Assembly: GCA_037957365.1 (NCBI GenBank)
Contig: JARHVA010001473.1
Location: forward strand, 1,049,001-1,113,000
Direction: 5' to 3'
DNA: 64,000 nt
Source: Torreya grandis
Lineage: Eukaryota > Streptophyta > Pinopsida > Cupressales > Taxaceae
Shown here: one piece after another, positions 33,870-46,060 of the stretch
Layout: the number at the start of each line of letters is the position of its first letter
Numbering within the stretch: the first letter of the stretch is position 1
The notes under the pieces: model-generated
What the model saw: the letters and a program-made list of their open reading frames with translations, nothing else
What the model was told of the DNA's origin: nothing
The model's database searches: none
Program-made: the position numbers and the translations under genes

Positions 33870-34830
33870 AGGAAATGGAATATGTATATTGTCTTGGTAA
33901 GCTAGGTAGTATGTGTTGTCTCCACAAAAATGTTGAATATTGAAAGGACCTATACACAAAGAACCAAACTTGTCATGACTTATTTTTAGTTCCCTTCTTT
34001 TATCCCATAGAATAACAAGGTCACCAATATGAAAACAACTTTGTTTATCTTTCTTGTCAAATAAAATTTTAACTTTCTTTTGATGTTCAATTTTTTTTTA
34101 CAACTAATACTCTCTCTTTTCCCAACTTATTTAGATACATGATTCTTTTATCAAGTGAACTCCTAAATTTTTCATTTTCAATTGTTTTGGCTAACTATAT
34201 TTCAAGAAGCTATAATGAAATAGGTGTTTCAGCATTTGTTCCATATAACAACTGAAAAGAAAACATCTTAATAGATATTTTTGGTGTGATATGATCATCT
34301 TCCATTGCATCATATGATTTATATGCTAATTCCTTTATTTTCATCCACTAATGTATGAGTGATAGTAAAAATGTTTTTGTTGCTTGACTTGGCTTGACCA
34401 TTTCCTTTTGAATAATAGTTAGATGAGTGTCACAAAGAAATGCCATACCCAAAAAAAAAAACTACAAGCTTTGAATAATAAAATTTTAATGCATTAGCAA
34501 TTATAATATCTTTTGGTATGCCATAACTTACCAGAATATTTTATTTGATGAAATTACATACTACTTTAAAAGTATTATATTTTACTAGAATAGTTTCCAC
34601 CCATTTTGTGAAGTAGTCTATGGTTATAATAACATGTGTTTGACCTACACTTGAATATGGATTTAGCATGCCAATGAATCTAACCCCCATTGTTGAAATG
34701 GATCTTCAATCACCATAGGCTTGAGTGGGAGAACTACAAGTTTTAAACTAATTAAGAATTATTGATACACCCCATGTTTCATCACCCACTATTGATCATC
34801 TTTGAACAATATAGTCCAATAATAATATTA
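33870..34830 (-). pseudogene. Integrase of element C, broken
   Basis: DPFQQWGLD, then after a frameshift GQTHVIITIDYFTKWVETIL carries the first catalytic Asp, and SYGIPKDIIIANALKFYYSK corresponds to the second motif, where the usual SDNA reads ANA, so the catalytic Asp is lost. KPSQATKTFLLSLI and the C-terminal LDKRIMYLNKLGKERV follow. Several stops and frameshifts. Confidence 0.85.
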
Positions 34831-35169
34831 CCTCAAAATTTTATGAGATGTAACATGTCTTGATAAGTGATCACCACATGCTTAACTATGAAAAATATTT
34901 GAGAATTATTTTCTACTATTCTTTATCCACACATTTTAATAAAAATCCATCAATAATTTTCTTGAAGAGAGTATTTTCCAAGATGATATACCTAATTGCT
35001 CTAAATTTCATTGTCCTTTTCTTATTAGAATTCAATTGAGGACATTTTCCATAAGTGAGGAAATAATCAATGTCTAAATAATTGAGCTAATATATAATAC
35101 TAGTGATAAGTCTTCAATTTCAAAAAAATTATTTATTAATTTTTAGTTTTATGTTGATCATTATTTTCA

Positions 35170-35830
35170 TCTACAATGAGTTGGCCTCGTCCTCTACCTC
35201 ACACTAGCTTAGTGGGCATGATTTTCAGATAATATTCTTGTACCTTCAAAATCCAACCCATTTTATTATAACTAAGTTATTGCTATGTCAAAATAGATTT
35301 AAAAATTATGTTAGGAATGATTAAAATAGAATGAGAATTCCAAATGTTATACCATAACTATTTTACTACTTTGAAAATAGTGTAAGCATGTTTTTAAATG
35401 GATGAATGTTTGAGCTCATGATTCTTTAGACTACAGTGAATGAAATCAATTTAAGGTTCAATTCATTCATTATTATTTTAAATAAGGATGGCCAAGAGAG
35501 TATGCTTTGACTAATATTTTTATATTATATAATATTTCTTGAAATCTAGGCACATAAGAGTGGGTGCTTGAGCAATGGCATTTTTTACTTCCCTTAAAAG
35601 CATTATTCCCTGATTTATTCCACTGGAAAGTAGATTTACCTTCATCATATCAAAAATGTGTCTTGTCAACTCAACAAAATCCAAAACAAACCTTCTCAAT
35701 AATTTCATTTTTTGTGAGTGAACACCAAGTTTACTCGTTGGAAGAGATCATTTTTAAATTGCCCTAACTCTTTCCAAATTAATTTTTGGGCCTTATTTAG
35801 ACACAATGTGACCAATAAGTTTTACTTTAT
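35170..35830 (-). pseudogene. RT end and RNase H of element C, broken
   Basis: LIGHIVSK and GPKINLERVRAI mark the end of RT. The open frame 35708-35520 contains FVELTRHIFDMMK and VKNAIAQAPTLMCLDFKKYY, typical of the RT-RNase H junction. Downstream are NHELKHSSI, KHAYTIFKVVK and an ending PTKLV. Stops are frequent. Confidence 0.85.
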
Positions 35831-35999
35831 TTATGTTATCTTTCTTTTTTTCCCTGTATGTTTTTCTTGAGGATAATCTTATGAATTATCACTAATCTTT
35901 ACATATGAGTTATCCCAATACTCTCTTTGGCAACTAGGCATAAACATATTATGAGACAAGAAGCCATCTAGATTAATAGGATTTAAATTAGGTTACATA

Positions 36000-37073
36000 A
36001 ATGATGATTTATATTGTATTTTATATCAATATTATTTTTATTAATATCATACCAATATATGGATATGCCATTTGGATTTTATGAATTTACCACTAAGGGG
36101 AGATCTATAATTATCTCATTTTTATCTACATTTTCTTGTGGTGGATTATTTTCTTTTTCCTTAATGACTATGGATGGCTGCTTGTCATTTAATTTAATTT
36201 ATTGTCTAACCTCATATGTATGAAGTTGATCTAATGTGTTAGGTTTTGAGGGAGGCACTATATAATAATTCATAAAATTCTAACTAAGAGTTACCCTCAT
36301 TATTTAATTGTGTTATTTAGGGTTCATTATCTAAGAAGAATGTATACAAATAGACATCATGCATGAACCTCACACATCTATGTAATGTAGAAGATATTGA
36401 TTTTATAGCATGTATCTAAGGTTATCCTAAAATAAAATTTTAATGTAGATGATTATGCATGACCTAAAATAAATTAAAGTTTATATAGGGTCCTAATTTC
36501 ACATCTAAAGGTATTGACCATAGAACTTGACATGAAATGATATCAAATCATCTTATGCTTCAATTTGATTTTATAATATTATCCATATCAATACCCAATT
36601 TTTGTAATAAATTTATGTTTTAGATGTTTATTCTTTATCCATTATATATTAACACATGTTTGATTGCTTTGTTTTAAATCTGAACCTAAATGAATAATGG
36701 GAGATTTTATTCTATTATGTGTTTGTTAAGTAAGTACTCCTCAAAATAAATGATTTTTTTAATCCTTTAATGTTTTGATAATAAAATAAAAGTATGTAGG
36801 TTCTCTATCATTTTGGAGAGTTGTCTCATGTAATGCCTCATATAATATATCTTTATAAATAGTTGGTCTCTTTATAAGTTCAATAATATAAATCTTATGA
36901 TGGGTATTTTTTAGTTTATCAATGATATCATGCCATTTTATTTGAGTGTATGGCGTTGTGGGAGGTGGTAGAGGTTGAGGAATAAAATTTAGAATATATC
37001 CATTATGATACACATGGTTTGGCACCCTAATTATTCTAGTAGTGATAGCATGGACCACATAATTTAATATCAA
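36000..37073 (-). pseudogene. Linker and protease remnants of element C
   Basis: The open frame 37073-36759 (104 codons) has PQPLPPPTTPYTQIKWHDII, IELIKRPTIYKDILYEALHE and ends near TLKD, matching the region just ahead of protease in Tat/Ogre elements. Around 36420-36330 IHAIKSISSTLHRCVRFMHD corresponds to the GRPWIHxxxAVPSTLHQ motif that follows the protease. The stretch 36230-36060 is acidic linker. The protease active site itself was not found. Confidence 0.7.
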
Positions 37074-37080
37074 CCTTGGG

Positions 37081-38050
37081 AAAATAATGGGGATGAGGTG
37101 GTAGCTAATACAACCTTGAGGTCTAGGGGGAGGATGAAAAAATGATTTTTACATTCCCTTTGGTTCCTATTGATAACAAGAAGTAATTCAAATTGAATAT
37201 TCTAACAATATGAATTAAATAAGACTAAATATTGTTCATTATTAAGTTTAACCTTATTAGTGTAAAAATATTTGATCCATGGAATTACATAGTTTTTACA
37301 AATTTTGCATAGTAAAGGAAAAAACATATAATGATTACAATCATAGTTTTGGTGAATAAATAGAAACTATGTACATCTATGATAGCCATGTGTAATTTGT
37401 GAATGACCAAAAATCAAAAATCAAATCAAAAAATTAGATTTATGTATATGAATTTAAAACCCCAAAAAGAAGGATGAAACCCTAAGGGAAAACTTCACTA
37501 AATAAATCAGTCCACCAATATGTTCTACCTTGTTTTTTATATAGTTTTATCTAACAAGAAAGAGTTTTAAAAATTATTTGGATTATATGAAACAATAAAC
37601 ATAAATATAAATATAAAAGGTGGGATTCCATTTGACAATTTCACTTCTTATTTATGGAAAGTACTAAGGCGATTAAGATACTTAGTATTTTAATGTAATA
37701 TGCATATCTAAAATTGAATGCAAATGAAAAGAATGGATAAAAATTAGACTATGAGTCACTCAGATTAGGATTTGAGTACTTATGTGTATTTGGATAGAAT
37801 CATCCAACTTGGGATGGTACCAACTCATGATATAGTCTGTAACTTGATAGTTTTGTCTAAGTAAGTTTTGCTTCTATGTTTACCCATAGGTTGTTGTGGT
37901 TGTTTTCAAGTTATCTCTATGTGAACTATTAAGTAGATGTTTTTTATTATAATTTTATAAACTTGTCTCCTTTTGTTTAAAACCCTAGGTCCACTTTTAA
38001 CACTAGTTTTTGGTTTACAAAATGGGAAAGATGGTGGGTTGAATTGACCT
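37081..38050. other. Stretch without recognisable genes
   Basis: AT-rich sequence, possibly the gag or leader end of element C after heavy decay. No gag motif could be identified on the minus strand. Confidence 0.35.
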
Positions 38051-38051
38051 C

Positions 38052-38230
38052 AACCATTCCTCGATGAATGGTTGAGAACTGCGTATATCAGATACTTTGA
38101 AGAGGGAAGTAAAATTGCATGGAGTTCTCCCCATGAGGTGTATGTATGCAATAGTGATCCTTTAATGACTCATGCAACATTTGATCTAGCTTTTGATACT
38201 TATCAAATGCAAAATTTGGATTGGCTTTGA
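38052..38230 (+). pseudogene. Orphan coding-like fragment of unknown family
   Basis: A 58-codon open stretch without a start codon: PQPFLDEWLRTAYIRYFEEG, then KIAWSSPHEVYVCNSDPLMT, then HATFDLAFDTYQMQNLDWL and TGA. Composition is protein-like, with many charged and aromatic residues, and unlike the surrounding AT-rich translation. It reads on the plus strand, opposite to element C. I do not recognise a domain. It may be a remnant of a transposon ORF or of a captured gene. Confidence 0.35.
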
Positions 38231-38754
38231 GGTGATTCAAACTTGTCTAGGACCTTCTCCTTGAAAATAATGGTTAAATTGGAAATAATATGGAAATCAC
38301 TTTGAATTCTCATGTGTATAGAAGGTGTCATTTACCAATTCTAGATAGGAATAGGCTTAAACATATTATGTATTTATATGGGACTCTTTGGGTACTTTCT
38401 CACCCCATCAATAAGTGAAATATATGGGTTGACCCATAAGAAGGATTTGAATTTTAAAAGTGATTTTTTCTTAGCATGAGATGATTCCATAATTTTAGAA
38501 TAGTTCAAGTGTGATAGTTATGTCTATAATGTATAAATACTTATCTAATAATTTTTAGATAGTTTGAAGATGGTTTCAAACAACGTAGACACATAATAGG
38601 GAATTCATGTAGGTGACTACTAGAAAATCAAAAAGGCCTAACCTATGGAAAGCATGTGGATGTGAGATAAGGGAAAATAAGAGTCATATTTGTGTGCATA
38701 AATCATGTAAGATAAATTAGGTTAAAAATAAAATTTCTAGGTATCTAATACATG

Positions 38755-39480
38755 ATTTTAATAACTACACATATAAACATGCTAAAGCAAATCTAATTAA
38801 CAAATAGTGCCTTTAAACCATTGCAAAAGCTTAAGGTATTAAAATAAATTTTAAGAGTAGTCATATCCCAAAAAAATATTCAATAAATTGAATTATAATC
38901 ATTTTATTCACTATTAAATCCATCAAACAATACATCAAAGTAGGTATTTTTAAGATGTCATAGTTATGAAAGTGTTTCTAGACATATACACTAACAATTT
39001 ATGTGCCTAATGTATGCTTCCACATTTTTATTACATGTATACTATGACATATACAACTACAAGATCTTTAAAAGTGTTTTCAATTATTTATAGATGGATG
39101 TCCATTCTCTATTCCAAAACTTTTTGGTGTAATTCCAAAGGTTATGAATATTTCTTTCTAATTAGTTTTAGAACTAGGATGATGTGTGGCATATGAAAAA
39201 TCCATGAAGAGCATGAACATACATTAAAAAAATAGTTTTGTTCAAATGTTCAATAGAATATTACCATTGAAATGCAAACAAATTTAAACACACAAATAGT
39301 GAAAATAGAAAAATGATAATTTCCTTGTGAATTATTCATAGTTATCAATCATAGTTTGTGTGAGTGTTGAGAATGAAATGACATCTTACCCAAAAAATCA
39401 TTCAAAATACCAATATTAGAGAAAAAAATGTATAGTATTACATTCAAAAGACTAGTTTTAGATAACTATGCATATTGTCA
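38755..39480 (+). repeat. Dispersed repeat family R1, copy 1
   Basis: It aligns with 44035-44790 (copy 3): both share AACATGCTARAGCAAATYTA near the start, a run with ATGTATGYTTCMAYATTTT, and GAACTAGGATGATGTGTGG. The last 240 bases also match copy 2. The family is probably an old LTR or its interior; no protein motif is seen. Confidence 0.7.
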
Positions 39481-40054
39481 CCAACTAACCCAAGTTTATT
39501 TTAAATAATTTAAGGCCACTAATTTTGAGTGACCAAAATAATTAAAATTTTATTTATGTCTGAAATATAAAATCAAACCATAAATTTGTCTCTTAGATAG
39601 ACCCCTTAGATCATTTATTATATGTTTTGAGTTTCATTTATATTATAACTTCTATGTATTTTTCAATTTAGCTAATCTAATGAAAGGATTTGCAAAAACA
39701 TAAGTAGGTATAAGGTTATGTACATATATGAATTTTAGTCTCAGGTTTTTTTTATAGTATCAAGTTTGATAGATTTTATGTTTTTTTGTCTTGGACATGC
39801 CTTTATTATTTTTATGTCCCAAACTCCAGATGTTCACTTATGTTCAAGTGAATTTTAGTTAGTGTCTTTGTTTTCCTCTATGAAGTTGAATAATGCACAT
39901 GGATACTTCCTATATTTCTTTTCTTCCATAAAACTTCTTAAGTATTCAAATAAAAAATAAATATTTGAGTGCCCATTAGATGATGGATGCATGTTTCCAA
40001 TTTAAACACATAGAACCTGAGAGGGTTACCATATCCATCAAACAATAACTATTG

Positions 40055-40510
40055 TTGAAATGGTCAATCTTAGATTAACATTGAGATATAAATAGATTTA
40101 GACACAAACAGTGAAAAGAGAAAAATGAAATTTTCTTTGTGAATTATTCACATTTCTCAAGCATAGTTTGTGTCAATGTTAAGAATTAAATGATAACATC
40201 TTAACTTAAAAATCATTAAAAAGACCAATTTTGTAGAATAATAATGTAACAATATGTTCAAATGACTAGTTTTAGAGAATTGAGCCAATACAAATGTAAA
40301 CAAATTAATGATGTTTTGAATTACAAGGAAAAATTATATGGAGATCTGTCAAACCATCATAGAATTCATGTAGGAATATCTCATATAAATTCAATAAGAC
40401 TGATACTAGATGATCATAATGTGACATTCTATGACTAAGAGGTCAATCAAACATATATTTAAAACATTAATTATAACATATTAAGAGGTCTTATTAAAAA
40501 ATTTAAATGG
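40055..40510 (+). repeat. Dispersed repeat family R1, copy 2 (partial)
   Basis: It aligns with the second half of copy 3 (about 44580-45010), including CTCAAGCATAGTTTGTG-like and ATTTAAAACATTAATYWTAAC segments. Its first part overlaps what copy 1 also contains, so 1 and 2 are not simply one copy split by an insertion. Confidence 0.65.
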
Positions 40511-40580
40511 AATAAAGTGAATGTTACAAAACATATAGAGCATATCATTTTAATAAAATTTGTGATTAAAATCAAACATT
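40511..40580. repeat. Arm of a large inverted repeat
   Basis: The segment around GAATAAAGTGAATGTTACAA recurs as the reverse complement at 41815-41850, with weaker similarity on both sides. The arms are about 1.25 kb apart and enclose repeat R2 copy 1. Confidence 0.6.
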
Positions 40581-41084
40581 CAACACATCTTTAAAGTGCA
40601 ATCGATGTCAAACTATTGGGTAGATATAAAACACATAAAGAAAAATAATGAGACATAACCAATAAATTATTCATGTAGATGCAAGAAATGAATAAAGAAT
40701 ATGAATATATGATTTATTTCATGAAATGGATCTGAGAATAAACAAGTATTTACATGTAATTGTGTTCAATAAGTTTCATCAAGCTCCATCGCACTGAAGC
40801 TCCTCTAATCCAAGAAAGATAATAAACTAGTTAGTAACCACTTTAATTTCCACTAAAAAGGTCCTAAATCACTTCCCTTGACACTAATTGGAAAGAGGGA
40901 ATTATAATTTTTGAGGTTTTTTTAATCCTCTCCCTCATCATGTTGTGAAGTAAAGGTGATAGATAATGGCAAAGGGCATATTTTTTACCATGATGGATGA
41001 AGTGATCCTAGAAGCCTCAACCTCAAATTTCCCCCGATGAACTAATTCATATTGAATGTTGAAGTTTTAAGGGAAATAATGGCT

Positions 41085-41720
41085 CACTTTATAGATCCAC
41101 CTATCCCTAAAGGCACTAAAATAAGGAAAATTTATGTGCTAACCTTGGCCCAAGCTCTAGAACCACACAAAAATACATAAAAAATAAACTTTCCATGGTG
41201 AGTTTCCTATTTTGTAAATGCTCGATGCATAATATTATGATATGGAGGAATTTACTTATATAAAATTTGATGAATAGAAATTCCTTCTCAAAATTTAATG
41301 AAGTTGATCTCCAAATCCTCACACTATAATCTAAAATTTATATGTTGATCTAAGTGAAACAAGTAGGATGTAAAAGTTCAAAAGATAAATATTTGGGAGT
41401 ATATAAACCTTTATAATCTCATTTATATAGCCTCATAGAAGACATGATATGGTGGCGGTGAAATATCATCAGTCACATATATTATTCATGAAGATATGTA
41501 TGCACCATGAAACTAAGTGTGAACCTTGATTTAATTCATGTAGGATATGAACAAGAACTGATTAATAATTTCATAAGGTTACTTAAAGTATGAACTTGTT
41601 CAATTTAGATAAATGTATATGTCCGATGTGAAATTTTCAAATTTAGATTAATGTTTGTGGCCACCATTTACAAAATGTGCAAATTTTCAAAAAAGAGCCT
41701 CAAAGATAGATTTATATTTA
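41085..41720 (+). repeat. Dispersed repeat family R2, copy 1 (segment X)
   Basis: It aligns with 61825-62550: CCCTAAAKGCACTAAAAYAA, GTACTAACCTTGGCCCA-like, GATCTCCAAATCCT and ATATAAACCTTTWTAATCTC occur in the same order. The minus-strand frame 41322-41116 is within it and shows no family. Confidence 0.75.
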
Positions 41721-41814
41721 ATAAATTATAATTTTAATTTATTGCTTATTTTTTAGAACTGACAGCCATTATTACTCATAATTTGTGATAGATTCTCTAT
41801 CTAAATAAAATCAT

Positions 41815-42020
41815 ATGTTATATATGTTTTGTAACATTCACTTTATTCATTATCACTTAAGACCCATGAAATAAGTGGACCTATCCATAATGTAAAATGG
41901 GTTTAATTTTTTGAAGAATCCACATAGTGTTCTAAAGACACATTGAGACTGTAATCCACTTCATGACTTACGTGATCACATGACCATGTTTATCTACCAA
42001 AAATATTCATTTGGTCATGA
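41815..42020 (+). repeat. Dispersed repeat family R2, segment Y
   Basis: Around 41895-41960 it matches 61058-61120 (AATGGGTTTAATTTT, TTCTAAAGACAYRTTGAGAC). Here Y follows X, whereas at 61 kb Y precedes X. Confidence 0.6.
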
Positions 42021-42050
42021 ATAACTTAAGTTACATTCAAGTATGAAGGA

Positions 42051-42136
42051 CTTAAATATATCCATGACATCAAGTTACCAATTTTAAAAAAAAAATAAAA
42101 ACTATATCTAGTAGCTTGATGTCATGGATATTTAAG
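42051..42136. repeat. Imperfect inverted repeat with arms of 26-28 bp
   Basis: The left arm 42051-42078 (core ATCCATGACATCAAG) and the right arm 42111-42136 (core CTTGATGTCATGGAT) are complementary apart from one 2-base indel and one mismatch. The loop is about 32 bases and A-rich. Confidence 0.85.
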
Positions 42137-42139
42137 ACC

Positions 42140-44030
42140 TCATTCATTAACATATAATGCATCAAGATATCCCAAAAATCAAAATAAAATTAAATATAAG
42201 CCTTCAAACCCTCAAAATAATTTCAAATAATAAGACAATTATAAAATCAATAGAGTTCATCCATAATGTCACACATTTAAAAAATAATATTATAGATGTA
42301 GTCCATAGAAATCATGGTTATGCACTGATTCAATATTAATTTGACATATAATTCATATAATCTTCCCTATGCCATAAAATTATTTTTTTTATAACAATGT
42401 CACTCATGCATTCAACAAATCCAAAACTATTCAGAGTCCTAAAACATAGTCCCAACTCAGTCATGGATACTAAGCGTATGAAAGCAAAAATAAATGTTTA
42501 TATAACTTACCCTACTCAATAATATTCAATCTCAAATAAGGTAATCGACTAACAAGTATGATTGGGAATACATTTAAATTGGGGTCATGACCAATAATTA
42601 AACCTATATTAAGGGATTTCTTATGACACTATGGTAAAAGAGAGGTTTTCAAAGCCTATAGTCAAATTCCATCTTATGATAACCCTATCTAGGTCTTATG
42701 ATTCTAAATAATATCAATCAAGCTAATATACTAAACAACTATACAGGTTAATCTAGTAAATGCATATGTAAGATAATTGAGTGCTCACCAAAGCTTGTGG
42801 CACAAATGGTGAAAATAATAAACATGAAAAGCTAAATCTATCTATAATATATAAATTATCTAATCAAAAAGAGATACAATCTAATATATATTTAACTCTA
42901 TAAAATCTACTTATAAAAATATGAAGGGCTATGAATATACTTACCTTTGTTGAAGTGAACCTTTTGTGCCTCAATCTCTCCCTTGGCCAATGGTGCTTTG
43001 CAAGAGGTTGTTGTGGGCATATAAGGATCACAAGGATAAATCAGATCTAGGCTACAAGACCTCTCTTATGCATCCAATACTTCCATAAGACAAGTGCTAC
43101 ATTTCCAAGGAAAAAACCTAAGTAATGAAACTTCTTATTGATTGTATAAGCAGATTTGTGAGTAGTAATGATACATAATTAATTTATCCTCTCTTAGAAA
43201 TTAAATGAAAGGGGCATATATATCCATGGATTGACCCTAAACCCTCCTATTATTTTAGCAGACATGTCCAACTTGGTTGACCTCATTGGGTGGGAAATAT
43301 GGCCTTCAGGTCTCAAACTATGTTGGCTTAAGATGACATAGTTATGTAAAGTGTGGTAAATCCCAAAATGGGGTCGACCTAGTCTACTTAGTAGGAGACA
43401 TGGTAAATAGCGGTTTTTTCTTATTTATGTTTTATTTTAGGTGGTGATCTACTTAGGGAAATGTATAAGTAGTGTTTTAAATCCTAAAAAAATAGATAGG
43501 AGTAATTTGTATTAGTTTTAAGTGGTGGTATAGGGTCCAACAATCTTGCAAAGAACTAAATGTATGCCAACCCATTTCCTAGTGCACCCTTTATGGAGTG
43601 CACTCAAAGAGATTGAGATTCAATGGGTTCTTATAAGAGAAAAAGCATCAGTGACTAATAAAGTTTAAAATATTATATGTATATACTAAGTTACATTGAT
43701 ATGTTAGAACAGGTGTCAGGGTATCCCCCTTGAGTTTCAATGGCATGCTTAAGGCCCTTCATATCCCAAATAGAATGGTAAAAAAATCTCAATGCTCTCA
43801 AAATGTTATATAAAATGTAACAATATATAGGCTATAATCTACTCAACATAATCAGCTAAATCATTTCCAACATGTAAGTAATAATCAACCCAACCACCTA
43901 TTTTATATCCATGTAAGAAATAGGGATTTCACCACATGTTAATTTGTGCTTATTACTCACACTTTTATGGAAAATAAGGTGAATTCAACCCACAAATTGC
44001 ATTACAAATGGGTCATTATGCCCATATAGG
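42140..44030. other. Stretch without recognisable genes
   Basis: Only a 60-codon AT-rich frame (42157-42339) without similarity to anything known. Sequence texture from 42950 onward, with scattered CCCTAAACCC-like and CTTGGCC strings, resembles LTR sequence, but no partner was found in the window. Confidence 0.35.
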
Positions 44031-44034
44031 GTTC

Positions 44035-45070
44035 ATACCATATGAACATGCTAGAGCAAATTTAGTTAACAAACAGTTACATTAAACCATTATATATTAA
44101 AGATCAAAAATTATTGTTATGAACTATTTAAAAAATATTAAGAGATTACAATAGAGTTTAATATAAATCATATCCAAAAAAATTCTTCAATAAATAGAGT
44201 TAAAATCGTTATATTTACTATTAAATCAATCAAACAATAAATCAAAGTGGATATTGTTAATATGTTTTAGTTGTGAAAACATTATTAGACATAACATTAC
44301 TAGACATGTACACTAATAATTTATGTTCCTGATGTATGTTTCAATATTTTACATACATTTATACTGGCCTAACATTTGAAATTATAACATCTGAAAAAAT
44401 AATTTCTTTTATTTATTGTTTGGTGGATGTATGTTCTCTATCTTAAAACTTGCTAGTGGATGCCAAAGGATATAAAGAAGAATTATTGCAATTTATTTTT
44501 AGAACTAGGATGATGTGTGGTATATGAAAAATCCATGAAGAGCACAGACAACCATTAAATAATAAATATTTTGTTTAAATGGTCTATTTTAGAAACATTG
44601 AGATGCAAAAAAACTTTAGACAAAAACTATAAAAGAGAAATAGAATTATCCTTAAATGTGAATGATTCAAAGTTCTCAAGCATAGTTAATGTGAATCTTG
44701 AGAATGAAATGATAACATCTTACCAAAAAAATCATTCAAAATAATAATTTTAGATAAAAATGGCATAACATTGCTTTCAAGTGATTGATTTTAGAGAATT
44801 AAATTAATATAAATGTACATAAAGTAATGATGTTGTGAATTCTAAGGAAAATCAATATGATGGCTTGCCAAACTATCATAGAATGCATGCATAAATATCT
44901 CAAATAACTTTATTAAAATTGATACTATCAAAACATAGTGTAGCATTACGTGACTATGAGATCATTAAAACATACATTTAAAACATTAATCTTAACATAT
45001 TCAAAGGTCTTATTATAGCCAATCTAAAAACTTGGTGTAATATATTCAAAGTTATTATTATAGCTAGTCT
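44035..45070 (+). repeat. Dispersed repeat family R1, copy 3 (longest)
   Basis: It covers the whole extent represented by copies 1 and 2. Near its end a short duplication (TTATTATAGCYARTCTAAA and GTGTAATATATTYA) appears at 45010-45120. Confidence 0.7.
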
Positions 45071-45639
45071 AAAGGGAAACCTCCCATAGTCCAGCTATTA
45101 TGAAAACTCAGTGTAATATATTTATTCCTACCTTGGCAAGAGGAAACTCATAATTTTAAGATGACTTCCCACAATCCAATAGATAATCAAAAGAAGTTAA
45201 TATAGTGGATCGATCTCTAAAATCATTCTAAATGTCCACAATGTAGTGTTTATAATTCGGGTTTAAAATTAAAATATAATAGGGTTTATAATTAGGGTTT
45301 TGGAAATGGCCTTCAATGTCATCATTGTAGTTTTTCTCAAAATCCATATAAGAGAATCATAATTACTTCACAATTCATTATTTTCCACCATTGCATCAAT
45401 TTGTCACATTAATGCATCACACCTACTTATTGTCTCAATATTTGCCTACTTGGAATCAACGGTGTGTGGAATTCACTATGGATTTAATATTATTTTAATT
45501 TTTTTCATAGTGGATTCACATTTCACTATCTTCCACCATGAAAAATTAAGTGTGTGAACAATTTAAAGGGTTAAGGCAGAAAATCCATTCTAAAGAAATT
45601 AATGTTGTTAGTGCAAGTACTTCATTAAAAATATATCCC

Positions 45640-46060
45640 CCAATCCTCTAATTTCAATCAGATAATGCTTCAAATGACAACAAGAATCATACTTTATTTC
45701 CATTTGCACCCATGTTGACAAAAAATGGTATTAAACATTTTGTATTTAAGCTTCCTTCTAGTGGGACACACTCACAATAATATAGATGGGAATTTTTGTA
45801 GATTAGAAACATCATTATGGAAAATAGACACATTTTATTTGCCACATATCATGGACACCTATATAACATGCCAAGAGGATTCAAGTGCATTCACTCCTTG
45901 CCTTATTCAGGAATTCTATGTCTTCAAGACCTTTACGGAGCCACACTTCTTGGATGGAAACCAAAATATAGTGGTTATTAACAAACCTAGTATGTTCAAG
46001 TTTCATGTCATGGATGACATATCAGTGCTAGAATATAAAGTAATAATAAAGGATCTATAA
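45640..46060 (+). pseudogene. Fragment resembling the DUF7869 domain, frameshifted
   Basis: One frame reads FQSDNASNDNKNHTLFPFAP then MLTKNGIKHFVF (about 45653-45750). After a one-base shift near 45750 a second frame, open from ATG 45725 to 46060, reads LSFLLVGHTHNNIDGNFCRL. This is the layout I know from DUF7869-type proteins of plants and some animals: a QxDN...ENKN box followed about 30 residues on by VGHTHEDID. The downstream part (LIQEFYVFKTF, PSMFKFHVMDD) also fits. The family has no established function that I can cite; its acidic motifs suggest an RNase H-like or transposase-like fold, which is inference. The gene is cut by element E at 46657 or ends before it. Confidence 0.65.

Larger units (their letters stand above)
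33860..37080 (-). mobile_element. Element C, decayed gypsy retrotransposon with RT deleted
   Basis: Minus-strand order: linker ahead of protease (37073-36759), protease tail (about 36450-36300), acidic linker (36230-36000), end of RT and RNase H (35820-35170), integrase (34830-33870). The RNase H tail PTKLV followed by GRGRG matches the same place in element A, so it belongs to the Tat/Athila side. The RT core, including the YxDD box, cannot be found between linker and RNase H. LTRs were not identified. Many frameshifts and stops show that it is old. Confidence 0.8.
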
